DNA of 64,000 nucleotides, taken from the NCBI GenBank assembly GCA_015680685.1, contig MNCI01004153.1, forward strand, positions 2,130-66,129. The letters are read 5' to 3'. The notes under the pieces were generated by a model. That model did no database searches. It was given only the letters and a program-made list of their open reading frames with translations, and was not told where the DNA came from. Shown piece by piece: positions 1-11,544 of the stretch. Numbering within the stretch: position 1 is the first letter of the stretch; each line of letters opens with the position of its first letter. The stretch comes from Gnetum montanum (taxonomy: Eukaryota > Streptophyta > Gnetopsida > Gnetales > Gnetaceae). The position numbers were made by a program, and so were the translations under genes.

Positions 1-154
1 TCATAAAAAATATAATATAATATCCACCTTATTGGTGGTAGCGGTAGTTAATTTATCCTTTCTGCATCTCCGATAATTGAAATTAAAATTCAGGATGGCC
101 CGAAATATGAGCCCGAAGGTGAAGGCACCGATCGTGCAACTGCCCACAACTAAT

Positions 155-1039
155 TCAAAATATCTTCTTTGGCCAAAAATTGTTACCAGCAACTGTCATC
201 ACAGGAGAAGACTCAACCGCCGCGTTAGGAAACGTCGCCATGTGTTCCGTAAGGATCTGCAACTGTTGTAACCTCTGCCTCTCGAAAATGCCCTACAGGT
301 TTTGATGATTATAAGATTTAATCCTTGCTTCGTAGATTTTCGCTGCCTTTCGTCTATGATAATTGGTAAACTGTCTGGGTTTCAAAGTTTTCTTCCAACA
401 TTTTGTGCAGATTCTTCAAGCAACGTCCACCAGTTTTTTAAAGGCATTTGTCGTTGTTGTGGGTGAAAACCCATATTTGTTCATCGTGTGAAATAGGTGT
501 CCATTCTTTTGAAATCCACAAGTGTCTCTACTGAAATCGATGATATGCCCGCTACGTTCTGCCCTAAACTGGCCTCAGTTCTGTCTGTATAGCCTACACG
601 TGATTGCTGCCCGAAACCCCCTTTAACTCGGCTCAGTGGTGAAAGAAGGGCCTCCCACGTGCTCCATGAACTCAGGTTTGGCATCTGGCGAGTCAGCAAC
701 ATAAATCCGGCCAATGCGTGGGTGTAATCCTGAATGGCAAGCCAATGGATTTGCCCAAAAACCACGGCATTCAGTTCTATTTTTCTGATTTTTGGTTTTT
801 TCTCCGGCAGTGTTAACAATGGGCCTTTGGACTTACGGGAATTTGGGTTCATCTGTAATATAGAAACCTTTACATCCTTTGATAATTTTAAATTTACGGG
901 ATTCAAAACCTATTGGTAGTCCGTTAGGTCCTTCACTTGCTTCCAACTCTTAGTCGATTTTTGATAATCCATTACCCACGGTGTTGTCTATTTTTCCAAT
1001 ATTAATAGGGAGTATGCTTTCTTGTGGTAAATAATCACC
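155..1039 (-). pseudogene. Decayed coding frame, family not recognised
   Basis: One - strand frame of 295 codons can be followed across this block with six internal stops (TAA x3, TGA x2, TAG), all explainable as C-to-T changes of Gln or Arg codons. About twice as many stops would be expected by chance. The reading is protein-like: a Gly/Pro-rich N-terminal part, a central part with ECRGFWANPLACHSG, and a basic C-terminal part containing KPRQFTNYHRRKAAKIYEAR and a Gln-rich stretch RQRLQQLQILTEHMATF. A different frame is fully open for 141 codons (481-906) and is a competing reading. I recognise no domain. It could be a transposon protein or a host gene relic. GC content is higher than in the LTR elements to the right. 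Confidence 0.35.
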
Positions 1040-1261
1040 TCATTTTTTTTTATTCCAATATTCACTCAAGAAAATAACTTGGCATTTTAATTTTACTTTC
1101 CAAGAAGGCTTCAACATCAAGATTATTTACCATTGGCTTGCTTCTCCAAGAATACCCATCAACTCACAATACTAAACTGCAAATTTATAACCAACGATTG
1201 TGCTAATTTTGAACAAAATATTCCAACTGTTCCATGTAATGGCCAAATGTGCCAACAGAAA
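1040..1261. other. AT-rich spacer, nothing recognised
   Basis: No coding frame, repeat or LTR similarity is seen. This is where the missing first part of the copia 5' LTR would be expected, but it bears no resemblance to the start of the 3' LTR at 6105-6215. Confidence 0.4.
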
Positions 1262-2376
1262 CCAAGATGAGCTAAAGAGAATAAGGAACAAACTATCCTA
1301 GAGCAAAAAGGAGGAGGTCGTCCACACATCTTCAAACAAACAATCAAAGAATGTGGACAAGGACCTGATATTATAAAGGCAAAGAGGACATCATTAAAGC
1401 ATACAAAAGATCAAGGTTGTGGACAAGGAACTATGCATTCATCATGCAAGGAAAAGTAAAGAAAGATGTCTTTGGGAAATAGCAGATGTCTTGGCAAATT
1501 TGGGGTGAACTCAAAGAAAATTCAAAAAGACATCTTTAGAAATAGCAAGATGCCTTTTCCTAGCCAAAGACATATTTTATGAGGCAAAGACATCTTTACA
1601 GAATGTAGATCAAATACAAAAAGATGTCTTACATTGAGCAAAGATGTCTTGTAGGATGGAAACTTCATAAAGATGTTTTTTAGGAAACAAAGACATCTTC
1701 CCAAAATTAAAAAAAAATTCAAAGAGATGTATCAGACATGGTAATGATGTCTCCCATGACCGTTAGTGCATTAGCTAGTCATTGCACAAGTTTTGAGAAG
1801 AATTTAACAACATGGTAGCTATAAGAAGACTTGATGTGCATTGGGAAAAGTGTAAGCATTGTTGTATTCATTATACAATCATTTGTAATCATTTAATTCT
1901 TTGTTGCTCCTCATTTTCAAACCATTGTCTAACTATGTACGAATTAGTAAATTGAGTTGCAATTATTCCTTGTAATTCTTATTCTTATTTCCCTATGGGG
2001 TTGTTATACTTAAGATTATTAGGATCCTAGGAGATTGAGTTATTGGTGCTATGGTACAACACTTTGGTGCAAAGCCTAAGATTGTAAAGGTTGTGGAAGC
2101 CTTGAAACCAAATTTCCAAGCCTAATGGGACCTTACAATGTTGAGTGATTGGTGGTGTGGTACAACACTCAAGAGTGTTGGTTGAAGACTATATAGGATG
2201 TGGATCCTTCAATCACATTTTGAGAGCAACAAAGTCCAAAAGAGTGCTTGTGATCTACCCTCCAAGTGTGGAGTACCAAAGTTGGGGAACCATTTAAATT
2301 CATGTGTTTGTTTTATTTTATAAAGGTTTGATTTGGGGAACTTATTCATCCCCCCTTCTAACTTCAACGATCAACA
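1262..2376 (+). repeat. Copia 5' LTR (5' truncated)
   Basis: Similarity to the 3' LTR begins at the shared caagatgagct and runs to the terminal tcaaca (2371-2376). A cluster of about twelve near-palindromic AAGAYRTCTT-like motifs fills 1461-1755. A TATA-like CTATAAGAAG lies at 1819-1828, so the motif cluster is in U3 and the rest is R/U5. Confidence 0.8.
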
Positions 2377-2378
2377 AG

Positions 2379-2390
2379 TAGTATTGAAGC
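2379..2390 (+). other. Degenerate primer-binding site (tRNA-Met type)
   Basis: TAGTATTGAAGC matches the canonical copia site TGGTATCAGAGC at 8 of 12 positions, starting 2 bases after the LTR end. It is followed by TTGGTACTC, as is common in plant copia elements. Three of the four differences are transitions. Confidence 0.7.
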
Positions 2391-2547
2391 TTGGTACTCT
2401 TTGTTTCATCATCAACCTCAAGAGTGAATAATGTAGGGGATGTCTTACATAAAGCCACCCATGTTTGACAAATTCAACTTCACCTATTAAAAAGATATAA
2501 TGTAAGGGTTCTTCATATCCATGGAGTTTGAAGTCTAGAAATTAATC

Positions 2548-4084
2548 TTGGATGGCTACACTCCACCCATCGATGGCACCACTAGCATCATCAAGCCTTA
2601 CAAAAAATGGTCTCAAGAGGAAAAGGATAAGTTCATGTTTGATTTAAAAGCAAAAAATTGTTTATATTGTGTATTTAATAAATCTAAATTGAATAGGTTA
2701 GCAAGATGTAAAATAGCCAAGGAAATTTGGCAAACTTTAGAAGCTACTTATGAAGGAACCTCTATTGTTAAGTACTTGAAACTGTTAGTTCTGCAAAGTG
2801 AATATGATTATTCTTCTAGAGCTAACAATCTTTTTATAGCCATTAGAGGAACAAGGAAAGACTTTCCCAAAAGCAATGTCATCATTAAAATGATTAGAAC
2901 TCTACAATTGGAGTTCAAACCTAAGGTCACAGCCATGAAGGAAATCAAAAATTTCTTAACTCTCAGATTTGAGGAACTTCAAAGTGCTCTCATCACTTAT
3001 GAAATGAATCTCATAAGTGAAGGATTGATTCAAGAAAAACCTATTTCTCTAAATACTACCTTCAAGGAGAAGGGGTTTAATGAGCATGATGAGGGAAATG
3101 AAGATGAGATTGCTCTTCTCTTAAGGAGACTACAACCATTGCTCATAAGAAGAAACAAAGGGACATCTTAGCAACAACAAAGATAAAATTTCTTCAAATG
3201 TAGAGAATGAGGTAGAAATTTTTTAAATTCCTCAAATCTAGATTTTTCTACCATAGAGTGTTGGATTTGTGGAGAAAGATGCCATATGAACTTAAATTTT
3301 CTAGTGATATAAATAATAGCAAAGTTTAGCCAAAGAATAGATCCAATGATGAGGAATCGAAAAAGACCAGCTTTTATACAAGTTGGGATGTCAATGAGCA
3401 AAGTGAAGAAGAAGCATGTAAGTCTTCTAAAGATTCTCATCTCATCTACATGTCACCTACTAATGAATCTTCCTGACATATGGCAGAACAACATGGTAAG
3501 TGTGACGAGAGGTATAGTGAATTTAAAGAAGAAATTTTTCTCTTACATCATTGGATTAGGAACGTAAAGAAACTAGTGCTTTCTAAGTTAAATGCTATTC
3601 ATGCTAAAATGAAAGAAGAGATCTCATACATAAAAGCTAAGATTCAACCACTAACCTCTTGTAATGAGGATTGCAGCAAGATTCAAGATGAGGAGTTTCC
3701 TGAAAAATAGGTAAATAATTTAGAGGATGCAACACATGAAAACATAAGCTTAAGCCCAAGCATAGTAAGTTTTGATAATTCTGATCATAAGGATAATACT
3801 AATTTTATATGTAAAAATTGTGGTTCTATGCAAACTCTTAACCACAATGATCAAAATAAGATTAATGCTTGGTCTTGTCAAAAGGACTTTGGTAAGGAAA
3901 TTGTGTAGGTATCAATAAGTGAGAATGAAGAGAAGTGGAGTTTTGAAAATAATGCAAAAATTGATTCAAAGTTCTATGATAAGGAAAATGAACAAATAGA
4001 GACATCACATACATAATCTAATGAAAGAGAACATAAGGATGAGGACGTACTTCATGATAGGGGATGTCATTTCAAATTCCATTA
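2548..4084 (+). pseudogene. gag: Copia gag (capsid/nucleocapsid) relic
   Basis: Structural polyprotein that would form the cytoplasmic virus-like particle. The first 207 codons (2548-3171) are open and match the plant copia gag (UBN2-type) pattern, with KEIWQTLEATYEG, then VIIKMIRTLQLEFKPKVTA and LRFEELQSALITYEM. After an in-frame TAG the same frame reaches a zinc knuckle at 3259-3300, CWICGERCHMNLNF, where the last Cys is Phe. A frameshift follows. The acidic tail typical of copia gag resumes near 3351 (TSFYTSWDVNEQSEEEA) and continues as a coiled-coil-like stretch to about 4080 with isolated stops. ATG 2548 is the first Met of the open part; the true start may lie upstream, where the frame looks gag-like. 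No protease domain follows. Confidence 0.75.
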
Positions 4085-6090
4085 ATCTTCTCAATTTATC
4101 AACAAGCAAGGTAAGTCAAGGTAAGTCTCTATCTCTTTTCTTGCTAATTAATAAGGATAGTGTATGAGAAGTCCTAAATTATCCATGTCTTAGATAAAAA
4201 ATGTGGAATAAGTGTCTAGATAATTTCTCTCATTTATTCATGATATTAATATAATTGGTTTTGTGAAGATTTATAATAGCTCTTGTAATTATTTCCCATG
4301 GATTTTTATTTTTTGATTTCTTATCTTGCCTAATCTAAAATTCCTATGATGATTCTATGCTCTTAGTCTTTGGGATGATTTTTCCCTTTTAAGATAAGAC
4401 AAACCTCTAAAATGCTATCAATATTATTGGTTCAAGATCTAGATCTCCACAAATTAAGCTTAATGTTGATCTACAATTATCATGTGTTTGTGATTTTTGT
4501 ACATTGATCTTAAAAGCCCAAGATAAGTAGCACATATGAAGGGGGAGCCTACATCTCAATCATCGTAGGGACCATCAATGTAGGGGGAGTCCATAGAAAC
4601 TTTAGCCAAAATGTACAAGGAGCAAGAAATAACTTCAAGAGGTATTTATTGGGATGGCAAAGTCTTGAATGGTTGTGCATTAGGACTTTAAAAGGTACTT
4701 AACGATATATAAATACTTAGTTTCTTATCAGCATCTATTGTTTGTAAATGATTGTGGTTGTTGTATTGACTTGTACTAAAATCAAAACATGCATGACTTT
4801 CATATTATTTTGATAAATTCTTTTTTTTGAATCTAGAATTACATGATGCTATCTTTTAGATCAATTTTCTTTTATCTTTGGTCTTTAGCATTAATCTTTA
4901 TTGGTCCTCATGGATTTTGAACTAACAACTCACCTATCCAATGTTCAATCATATGCTTAAGCATGAATTATCTATTTTTATACAACAAGTAGTTGATATT
5001 ATGAGAAATTCCATGATCATTTTTTACTATTTGTGGTTTTGATTAAGTTATACATTGAATAATTTGCTTTGAGATGCAGATTTTGGGAAATTGGCATGTC
5101 TGGTTTCAAGTTGTAGATTTCTATATGTTCATTTACCAAGATGACGATCCAAACTAATTACTTATTTTGAAGATAGATTACTTGGTCCTCAACATTCATA
5201 CTTTAGTTCAAGCAAAAAGATTGGTTGAAAATCTTGGATCAATTCTTAATATATGTGTGGCAACACTTGTAATATTCTTGCTTTTCTACTTGTGTGATAC
5301 TTGATGAGACACCTATTTCTATATGCTCTATCTTTGATATTTTGTATTAACAAACTATTTTTATGTGATCATATTTAGATTAGGAGAGAATTTTAGAAGT
5401 TTATGAATGTATAATTATCAACATGTTTTATTTTTTATTAATGGTTTTGGATGTTGCATTGCCTTGAACAACCATTGGAGTATGCATGTCTCACTCATAG
5501 CTTTGACCTTTAAAATTGAATGTTGATGGTTCTTATTGAATTAATTACAACTCATTTTTTTGACCTCAAAAGAACAGTTCTCAATTTTCACAATCACACC
5601 TTAAGTAGAGGATGTAGTACATTCCACACTACATTTTGAGCAATAACATTATTACTCTATGGAAATGTATTCATTTAACATCAATGGTTTTCAATTGTGA
5701 AGTTGTATGGCTATATTTACCTCATCATGAAGATATGCCCAGTTGCTAATGTTGTATAAAAATGAGGATTCTTTGAATTCCAAGCACCTTACACTACTAA
5801 TGACTTATTATTATAGAGATAGGTTACTTAAGCCTTTGTTGGAAGGTTTATTCTGCTCTTGCAAATTTGGGGCACGTATTCATGGACATGATAAATACAT
5901 ACTCTCTATATCCTTTTAGGATTATGAGTGATACTTGGCTTTTCATATTATGTGGATATTATTGTTCTTTTCTATCTTTTCTATCCAAGTATTTCACCTT
6001 CTCCTTTTTGTTGATATTCAAAAAGGGATAGATTAGTATGGTTATATTTGTATGATCACTAACCCATTTTCTTAATTTTTGAACATCATT
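4085..6090 (+). other. Copia internal spacer without pol
   Basis: Both strands were read and no integrase, RT or RNase H motif was found; the stretch is AT-rich and densely stopped. Two AGGGGGAG purine blocks occur at about 4540 and 4583, reminiscent of extra polypurine tracts in some copia groups. An autonomous copia element needs about 3.5-4 kb of pol here, so pol is absent or decayed beyond recognition. Confidence 0.6.
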
Positions 6091-6104
6091 AAAAAGGGGA
6101 ATAT
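6091..6104 (+). other. Copia polypurine tract
   Basis: AAAAAGGGGAATAT immediately precedes TGTAGACC, the first bases of the 3' LTR; the purine tract would prime plus-strand DNA synthesis. Confidence 0.6.
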
Positions 6105-7426
6105 TGTAGACCTTTTGGTGTGTTTTGGTGTGCTCAAGAAATTAAGTAAAATGGAGAAAAAAGTTGTTTGCATGCTTATATGGTTATTTTGTTTGTAGGA
6201 CTATGTACATGGGAAATCAAGATGAGCTATAGAGGACAAGGAACAAACTATCCTAGAGCTTAATGGAGGAGGTCATCCACATGTCTTTACAAGAGTAGTC
6301 AAAGAATGTGGACATGGATGTAATATTGTACAAGCAAAGAAGACATCATTAAAGTATATAGAAGATCAAGGTTGGATAAGAACCTGATATTGTACAAGCA
6401 AAGTGGATATCATTAAAGCATACAGAAGATCAAGGTTGAGGACAAGGAACAATGCATTCATCATGCAAGGGAAAGTAAAGAAAGACATCTCTAGAAAGTA
6501 GCAAATGTCTTATCAAATTTGGGATGAACTCAAAGAAAATTTAGAAAGACATATTTAGAAATAGCAAGACGTCTTTCCCAAACCAAAGAAATCTTTCAAG
6601 AGGCAAATATGTCTTTAGAAAATGAAGACTAAATATAGAAAGACATCTTCCATTAACCAAAGACATCTTCCAAGATGGAGACTTTAGAAAGATGTTTTCA
6701 AGAAAAAAAGATGTCTTCCTAGAATTAAAGGCAAATTTAGAGAGATGTCTTGGACATGGGAAATATGTCTCCCATGACTATTAGTTATCATTAACTAGCC
6801 ATTGCATGAGTTTCAAGAAGGATTTAGTAACACTGCAACTATAAGAAAACTTTATGTGCATTGGTAAAAGTCTAAGCCTTGTTGTATTCATTGTACAATC
6901 ATTTGTAATCATTGAATTCTCTGTTTCTCCTCACTATCTAATCATTTTGGCTTTATAAATTTTGTTGTACCTAACTATGCAAGGATCAACAAATTAAGTT
7001 GCAATTATTCCTTATAATTCTTGTTCTTGTTGCCCTATAGGTTTGATGTGCTTGAACTTATTATGATCCTATGGGATTGAGTTGTTGGTGTTGTGGTACA
7101 ACACTTTGGTATGAAGCTCAAGATTGTAAAGGTTGTGGAAGCATTAAAACCACATTTTCAAGCCTGAGGGAACCTTTCAAGTTTGAGTGATTGGTGCTGC
7201 AATACAATACTTCAAAGCAAGGCTTGAAGACTATACAAGGTGTGGACCCTTCAACCACATTTTGAGAGCAACAAAGTCTAGATTTGTGCTTGCAATATAC
7301 CCTCTAAGTATGGAGTATCCAAGTTGGGGATCACGTAAATTTGTGTGTGTGCTTTATTTTATAAAGGTTTGATTTGAGAAACTTATTTACCCTACCTCAT
7401 CCCCCTTCTAAGTTCAACAATCCACA
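6105..7426 (+). repeat. Copia 3' LTR (full length)
   Basis: Runs from TGTAGACC to the terminal tccaca (TG...CA), about 1320 bp. It carries the same AAGAYRTCTT motif cluster (about 6481-6775) and TATA-like element as the 5' LTR. The following bases belong to gypsy element A1. Confidence 0.8.
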
Positions 7427-7850
7427 GTACCCTTACAAATAGCCTAATCCATATGGGTACTATGTTTAACAATCCATGTCTCTATGTGACTCTTCTAGTC
7501 ATGCCTCATTCTAGCATCACTACTACCCTCCTAAGTATTATAGAGCTCATTCTCCATCTCCAAGAGGGTAGTCTCCATATCCTTATCATCCACCTCATCC
7601 TTCCATGCATGTCCCTCCACCCTCAACCTAATTACCACTTGTTCCATTAATGTAGAGAAAAATTGCAACTCATCCATAGCAACATAACACTACTAGGGTT
7701 CTTAACTTATAGCTAGCTCCTCAAATGAGTGGTTTAAAACCTAGACCTAGAAAAAGATCATTCTTCCAAACTAGTAATCCTGCAAAGCCCTCATAGACTC
7801 ATGCAGTTAATAGCCTTACTTCTTCCTCATTCTCTACATCTAAATCATTG
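7427..7850 (+). pseudogene. gag: A1 gag, C-terminal remnant
   Basis: Pro/Ser/His/Tyr-rich low-complexity coding relic with dense stops. It is collinear with - strand A2 42000-42420, where the rc reads the same tandem gtacccttac...gtatgggtac pattern. It represents the proline-rich tail of gag before the protease. The capsid domain and zinc knuckle are missing because the copia element joins here. Confidence 0.6.
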
Positions 7851-8180
7851 GATATGAGCCTTACAAAGCTCTTATGGATTCAATTTTTGGTGTTAATCTA
7901 ATTTCTCATGAGCTGTATAAAGCCTAGAACCTACCTCCACTTAACAAGAGTAACATTTGCCTTGTGTTAGCAGACCAATCCATCACTAATGAAAGACATC
8001 ATGACTACTGTCTGTGGGTGGTTCTATCCTACTAACTTCCTAGTGATCTATGTTGGCAATTGTAAGGGAGACTTCCCAATCATCATGGGAAGGGCTTGGC
8101 TAAGTACCAGTGATGCATGGTTGGGAATCAAATATCTTTCCTTGGAGATTTTCACATGGAAATATTGAGAAGAAGAGAGT
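7851..8180 (+). pseudogene. pro: A1 aspartic protease remnant
   Basis: Reads YKALMDSIFGVNLISHEL, corresponding to the Athila-type active-site region (D-[ST]-G/A-x-x-N-L). Here the residues after the catalytic Asp are changed. Frameshifts and stops follow. The enzyme would cleave the gag-pol polyprotein. A2 (41350-41960) and A3 (61000-61640) carry the same segment. Confidence 0.55.
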
Positions 8181-8370
8181 TCCATGCATCCCGTATAGTG
8201 ATACAAGGTGCAACTATGTGTAGAAACTATGGATCATAAAAAGCACATCAATCATAGCATGTAGATAGTGTGTAGATGAATCTGAAATTCAAAGGTGCTT
8301 GTACATAGTAGCCAAAAAATAGGAGGGTACCTAGTGGCTGATAGCTGATCCTGAAAGTAACACACTGTGC

Positions 8371-9345
8371 ATGGAACCCACTGAGAGCTTAACATGTGCA
8401 TATGTTGAAGGCATGGATGAACTAGAGCAAGTTCAGTACCAACTCTTTGATGATGAACTTAATGATACTTATTGGGAAGAGTTGGAGATCCCTAAGAATT
8501 TTAAACAAGATCCCTTGGAGTTGAAAACTCTACCTACTAACATGGAATATGCATTTCTAAAAAATGGCAAGCCATTGATAATCAATGCCAACCTTGCTCC
8601 TAAATAGAAAGAGATGCTATTGAAGATGGTCAACAAACGGCCAACAACCTTTGCTTGGCCATATACTGAACTCACTAGGATTGATCCTTGGTTATGTTAG
8701 CATCACATCTATATTGATTCTTCCATAAAGCCAAAGAGGTGACCGCAGTAGTGATTGAACTCCAAGTTGAAGTAGATCATTAAGGAGGAGATTGAACAAC
8801 TCCTTAAGGCAGGGTTCATCTATCTAACAGTATATAGTGAGTAGGTTAGCCCACTTGTGATAGTGCCAAAAATGATGGCAAGTGGAAGGTCTATATTGAC
8901 TTTAGGATGTTGAACATGCTAACCTATAAAAATCATTTCCCATTGCCATTTGTGGATCAGGAATTGTACACTATCTCTAGGAATTACTATTACATTTACA
9001 AGTCCTTGGGGAACTTTCTCATACAAAAAGCTACCTTTGGATCTATGCAATGCCCCTACAACCTTTCAATGCCTTGTCCTTAGTATTTTTCAACAATATA
9101 TTGGTAGCAAGATGGAAGTCTTCATGGATGACTTCTTCACCTATGGCACTACATTTGAGCAAGCACTAGACCAACTCGAGCAAGTGCTTAACAGATGTGT
9201 GAAGACCAATCTTTGGCTCAATTGGAAAAAGAGACATCTAATGATCCAAGAGGGCATTGTGTTGGGGCATATAATCTTACAAGTAGGGATTGAGATGGGT
9301 CCTAAAAAGATTAGGCTCATCCAAGCAATAATCCATTAGTAGAAA
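8371..9345 (+). pseudogene. pol: A1 reverse transcriptase with N-terminal linker
   Basis: RNA-dependent DNA polymerase of the element. A linker containing TCAYVEGMDELEQVQYQ (8371-8607) is conserved in A2 and A3. The RT follows, with LLKAGFIYL-like and MLNMLTYKNHFPLPF-like relics. From 8950 an open 129-codon stretch holds SPWGTFSYKKLPLDLCNAPT, the catalytic FMDD at 9121-9132, and IVLGHIIL. Frameshifts and stops break it before 8950. The FMDD aspartates survive, but the protein cannot be made intact. Confidence 0.85.
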
Positions 9346-9459
9346 AATCATTAAATATGTTCAATCACTCCTTAGACACATTGGCTACTACTAGTGATTC
9401 ATAGAGAATCTCTCTAAGATTGCTAAATCATTGGTGGATCTAAAAAAAATATGCTATAT

Positions 9460-9930
9460 TAGTATGGATTGAGGAATGCAAAAAAGCATTCTAGCAGTTC
9501 AAAGAAAAGCTTGTAGAAACTCCAATTCTACAAGTAGCTAATTGGTCTCAACCATTTCACATCATGATAGATGTATCGAACTATGCATTGGAAGTCATGC
9601 TTATGTAGTTGGATAATCATAAACATCCATACTACATCTAGTGCACAAGTCAAAGCATTATGGGTGAACAACTTAATTACACCATGATAGAGAAAGAATT
9701 AATGAGAGTGGTGTATGCCTTGGAGAAATTCAAGTACTATGTTTTTGGGTACAAGGTGTTTGTACACACAAACCACAGTGAAATTCATTTCCTAATGAAC
9801 AAACCGATAGTAAGCCCTCGTGTCATATGGTGGCTTATGATATTGTAGGAATTTGATCTTACAATGGTAGATTGAAAGGGGGTTGAGAACATGATCATTG
9901 ACCACCTATCTCAATTATGATGGGACAAAA
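9460..9930 (+). pseudogene. pol: A1 RNase H
   Basis: Removes RNA from the RNA-DNA hybrid. Reads IMIDVSNYALEV, then GEQLNYTMIEKELMRVVYAL (catalytic Glu kept), FGYKVFVHTNHSEIHFLM (the usual HTDHS Asp is Asn), and EFDLTMVD*KGVENMIIDHL. Two stops lie in the last part. Homologous relics are at 33940-34412 (A2) and 59300-59860 (A3) on the - strand. Confidence 0.8.
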
Positions 9931-9999
9931 AAGAGGAGGACAATCCATTCTCTGATCAATTTCCTAGTAAACTCCTCTTTGTTGATGCTATAAATGAAT

Positions 10000-11270
10000 A
10001 AGTGCACATTAAACCAAACTAGTACAATGACATCCTCACTTATCTTCTCACTCAAGAGATGCCATAATAGTTAGATCATAAAAAGAAACAACAGTTTCTT
10101 CATCAAACCAAATGCTTCATTGAAATCAATGGGCATCTTTATAATGTGTTCACTAATGGTTTAGTTCATTGGTATGTTACTGATGTTGACCAATTGTGTG
10201 TTCTCCAAGATGCTTATGAGGGCCCTTGTGGGGGCAACTATGTTGAGAGACACACAACCATTAAGATCCTCATCGTAAGGTATTATTGACCAATAATCTC
10301 CAAGGAAATCCACCAATTTATCTACTCTTGTAAGTGTTGTTAATGTGATAGTGGGATGACCACTCAAATGGAGGATCCTCAGTAGTGGATTCAACCACTA
10401 AAACCATTCAACATTTGGAGCATAGACTTCATGGATCCCATCACATCCATGAAAATGGAAAGGCAAACATTATAGTCACTATTAACTATTGTATAAAATG
10501 GGTAAAAGCAACATCTATCACCAATTGTACATCTTCTACTACTATATGGTTTGTACAAAAAAAATATTGTAAATAGGTTTAGGGTGCCATGTGCACTAAT
10601 TTCTACTAATGGAACTCATTTTATAGGCACTATCTTTTGAAAGCTCATGCAATGCTTAAGATTTGAATATAAATTAACAATACCTTACCAACCCCAAGCC
10701 AATGGTCAAGCTGAGGCAACAAATAGGGATGTCTCTAAGATCCTAACAAAAAAAATTAACAAATATGGGAGAGACTAAAGCACAAAGCTCAATGATGCCT
10801 TTTGGGCTTACTGCTTAACATGAAAACTCCCTAGAGGTTATTCTCCCTATGAGTTGTTGTATGGAAAATTACCATCTCTTCCTATTCAATCTAAGCTCCA
10901 TACACTTTCAGTAGCTTGTGACCTTGATCTTGATCTAAGCTTAGCCCAAAAAGAAAGACTGGTCAACCTTAACATGCTAAATGAGAATAGATTAGTAGCC
11001 CTATCTCAAAATGAAATGTGTAAGGAATTCAACAAAAAATTCCATGACCTCAAAATAAGAGAAGTAAAATTTCAACCTAGAGAGAAGGTCCTTTACTAGA
11101 ACCCCATACATGTCCCTCATAAGACTAAGTTTCAAAGGTTTGGGAACGGCCTTATATCATTTATGAAACCTTTCATTTTAGGGCCATGTTGATCTACAAA
11201 CCTAAAAACCCAAATAAGAAATTACTGGTCAACACAACAAAAAAAGACTTTCCACAAGCCCAAGACAGCC
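10000..11270 (+). pseudogene. pol: A1 integrase
   Basis: Would insert the cDNA. The zinc domain (about 10180-10350) reads DAYEGPCGGNYVERHTTIKI and later SCKCC; both His of the HHCC site are replaced (Tyr, Asn). In the core, IDFMDPI keeps the first Asp, STNGTHF has Asn for the second Asp, and QAEATN keeps Glu. The C-terminal part (10830-11100) is open for 81 codons and contains SPYELLYGKLPSLPIQ-like and KFHDLKIREVKFQPREKVLY. Two independent active-site losses make it inactive. Confidence 0.8.
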
Positions 11271-11271
11271 A

Positions 11272-11544
11272 GTGATAGCAAAACCTCTTTTGATGGACAA
11301 CCTTGCTCAATCTTTTAAATCTCCTCCTTCCAACTCAATCATGGAGGAGATGGCCATCTATGCTAAATCATACAAGTGGCTCCTCAGTTTTTACACTTTT
11401 TTTTACACTTTTTTGTCTTACACTTTCTTATTTTTCCCCATTTTTTATTTTACATCATCATTAGTATGTTTTAACTTTCTTGAAAATTTTACAATTTCTT
11501 GTATATTTTACTTTATTTTTTTGTGTTTTTCTTATTTTTTCTAA
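11272..11544 (+). other. T-rich tail encoding a hydrophobic peptide
   Basis: Directly after integrase the sequence becomes strongly T-rich and stays open for 90 codons rich in Phe, Leu, Tyr and Ile. It begins MEEMAIYAKSYKWLLSF near 11341. A2 retains the corresponding - strand frame (32348-32533, MAIHANQLMWLLSF) and C has the same T-rich stretch (37413-37500). It may be the end of the pol frame or merely a conserved pyrimidine tract. Confidence 0.4.

Larger units (their letters stand above)
1262..7426 (+). mobile_element. Ty1/copia LTR retrotransposon, gag only
   Basis: Two direct repeats (1262-2376 and 6105-7426) flank an internal region with a degenerate tRNA-Met primer site, a copia-type gag and a purine tract before the 3' LTR. 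No protease, integrase, RT or RNase H is seen in the 2 kb between the end of gag and the purine tract, so this is a pol-less element of the type called TR-GAG. The 5' LTR lacks its first roughly 150 bp. The right end is inserted in the gag of gypsy element A1: the sequence from 7427 (gtacccttac) matches A2 gag, while the left flank does not. LTR copies differ by many substitutions and small indels, so the insertion is old. Confidence 0.8.

Noticed and set aside
1461-1755. CRISPR-like array from repeated AAGACATCTTT
   Set aside because: Motifs are 10-12 bp, in both orientations, irregularly spaced, within a plant LTR.
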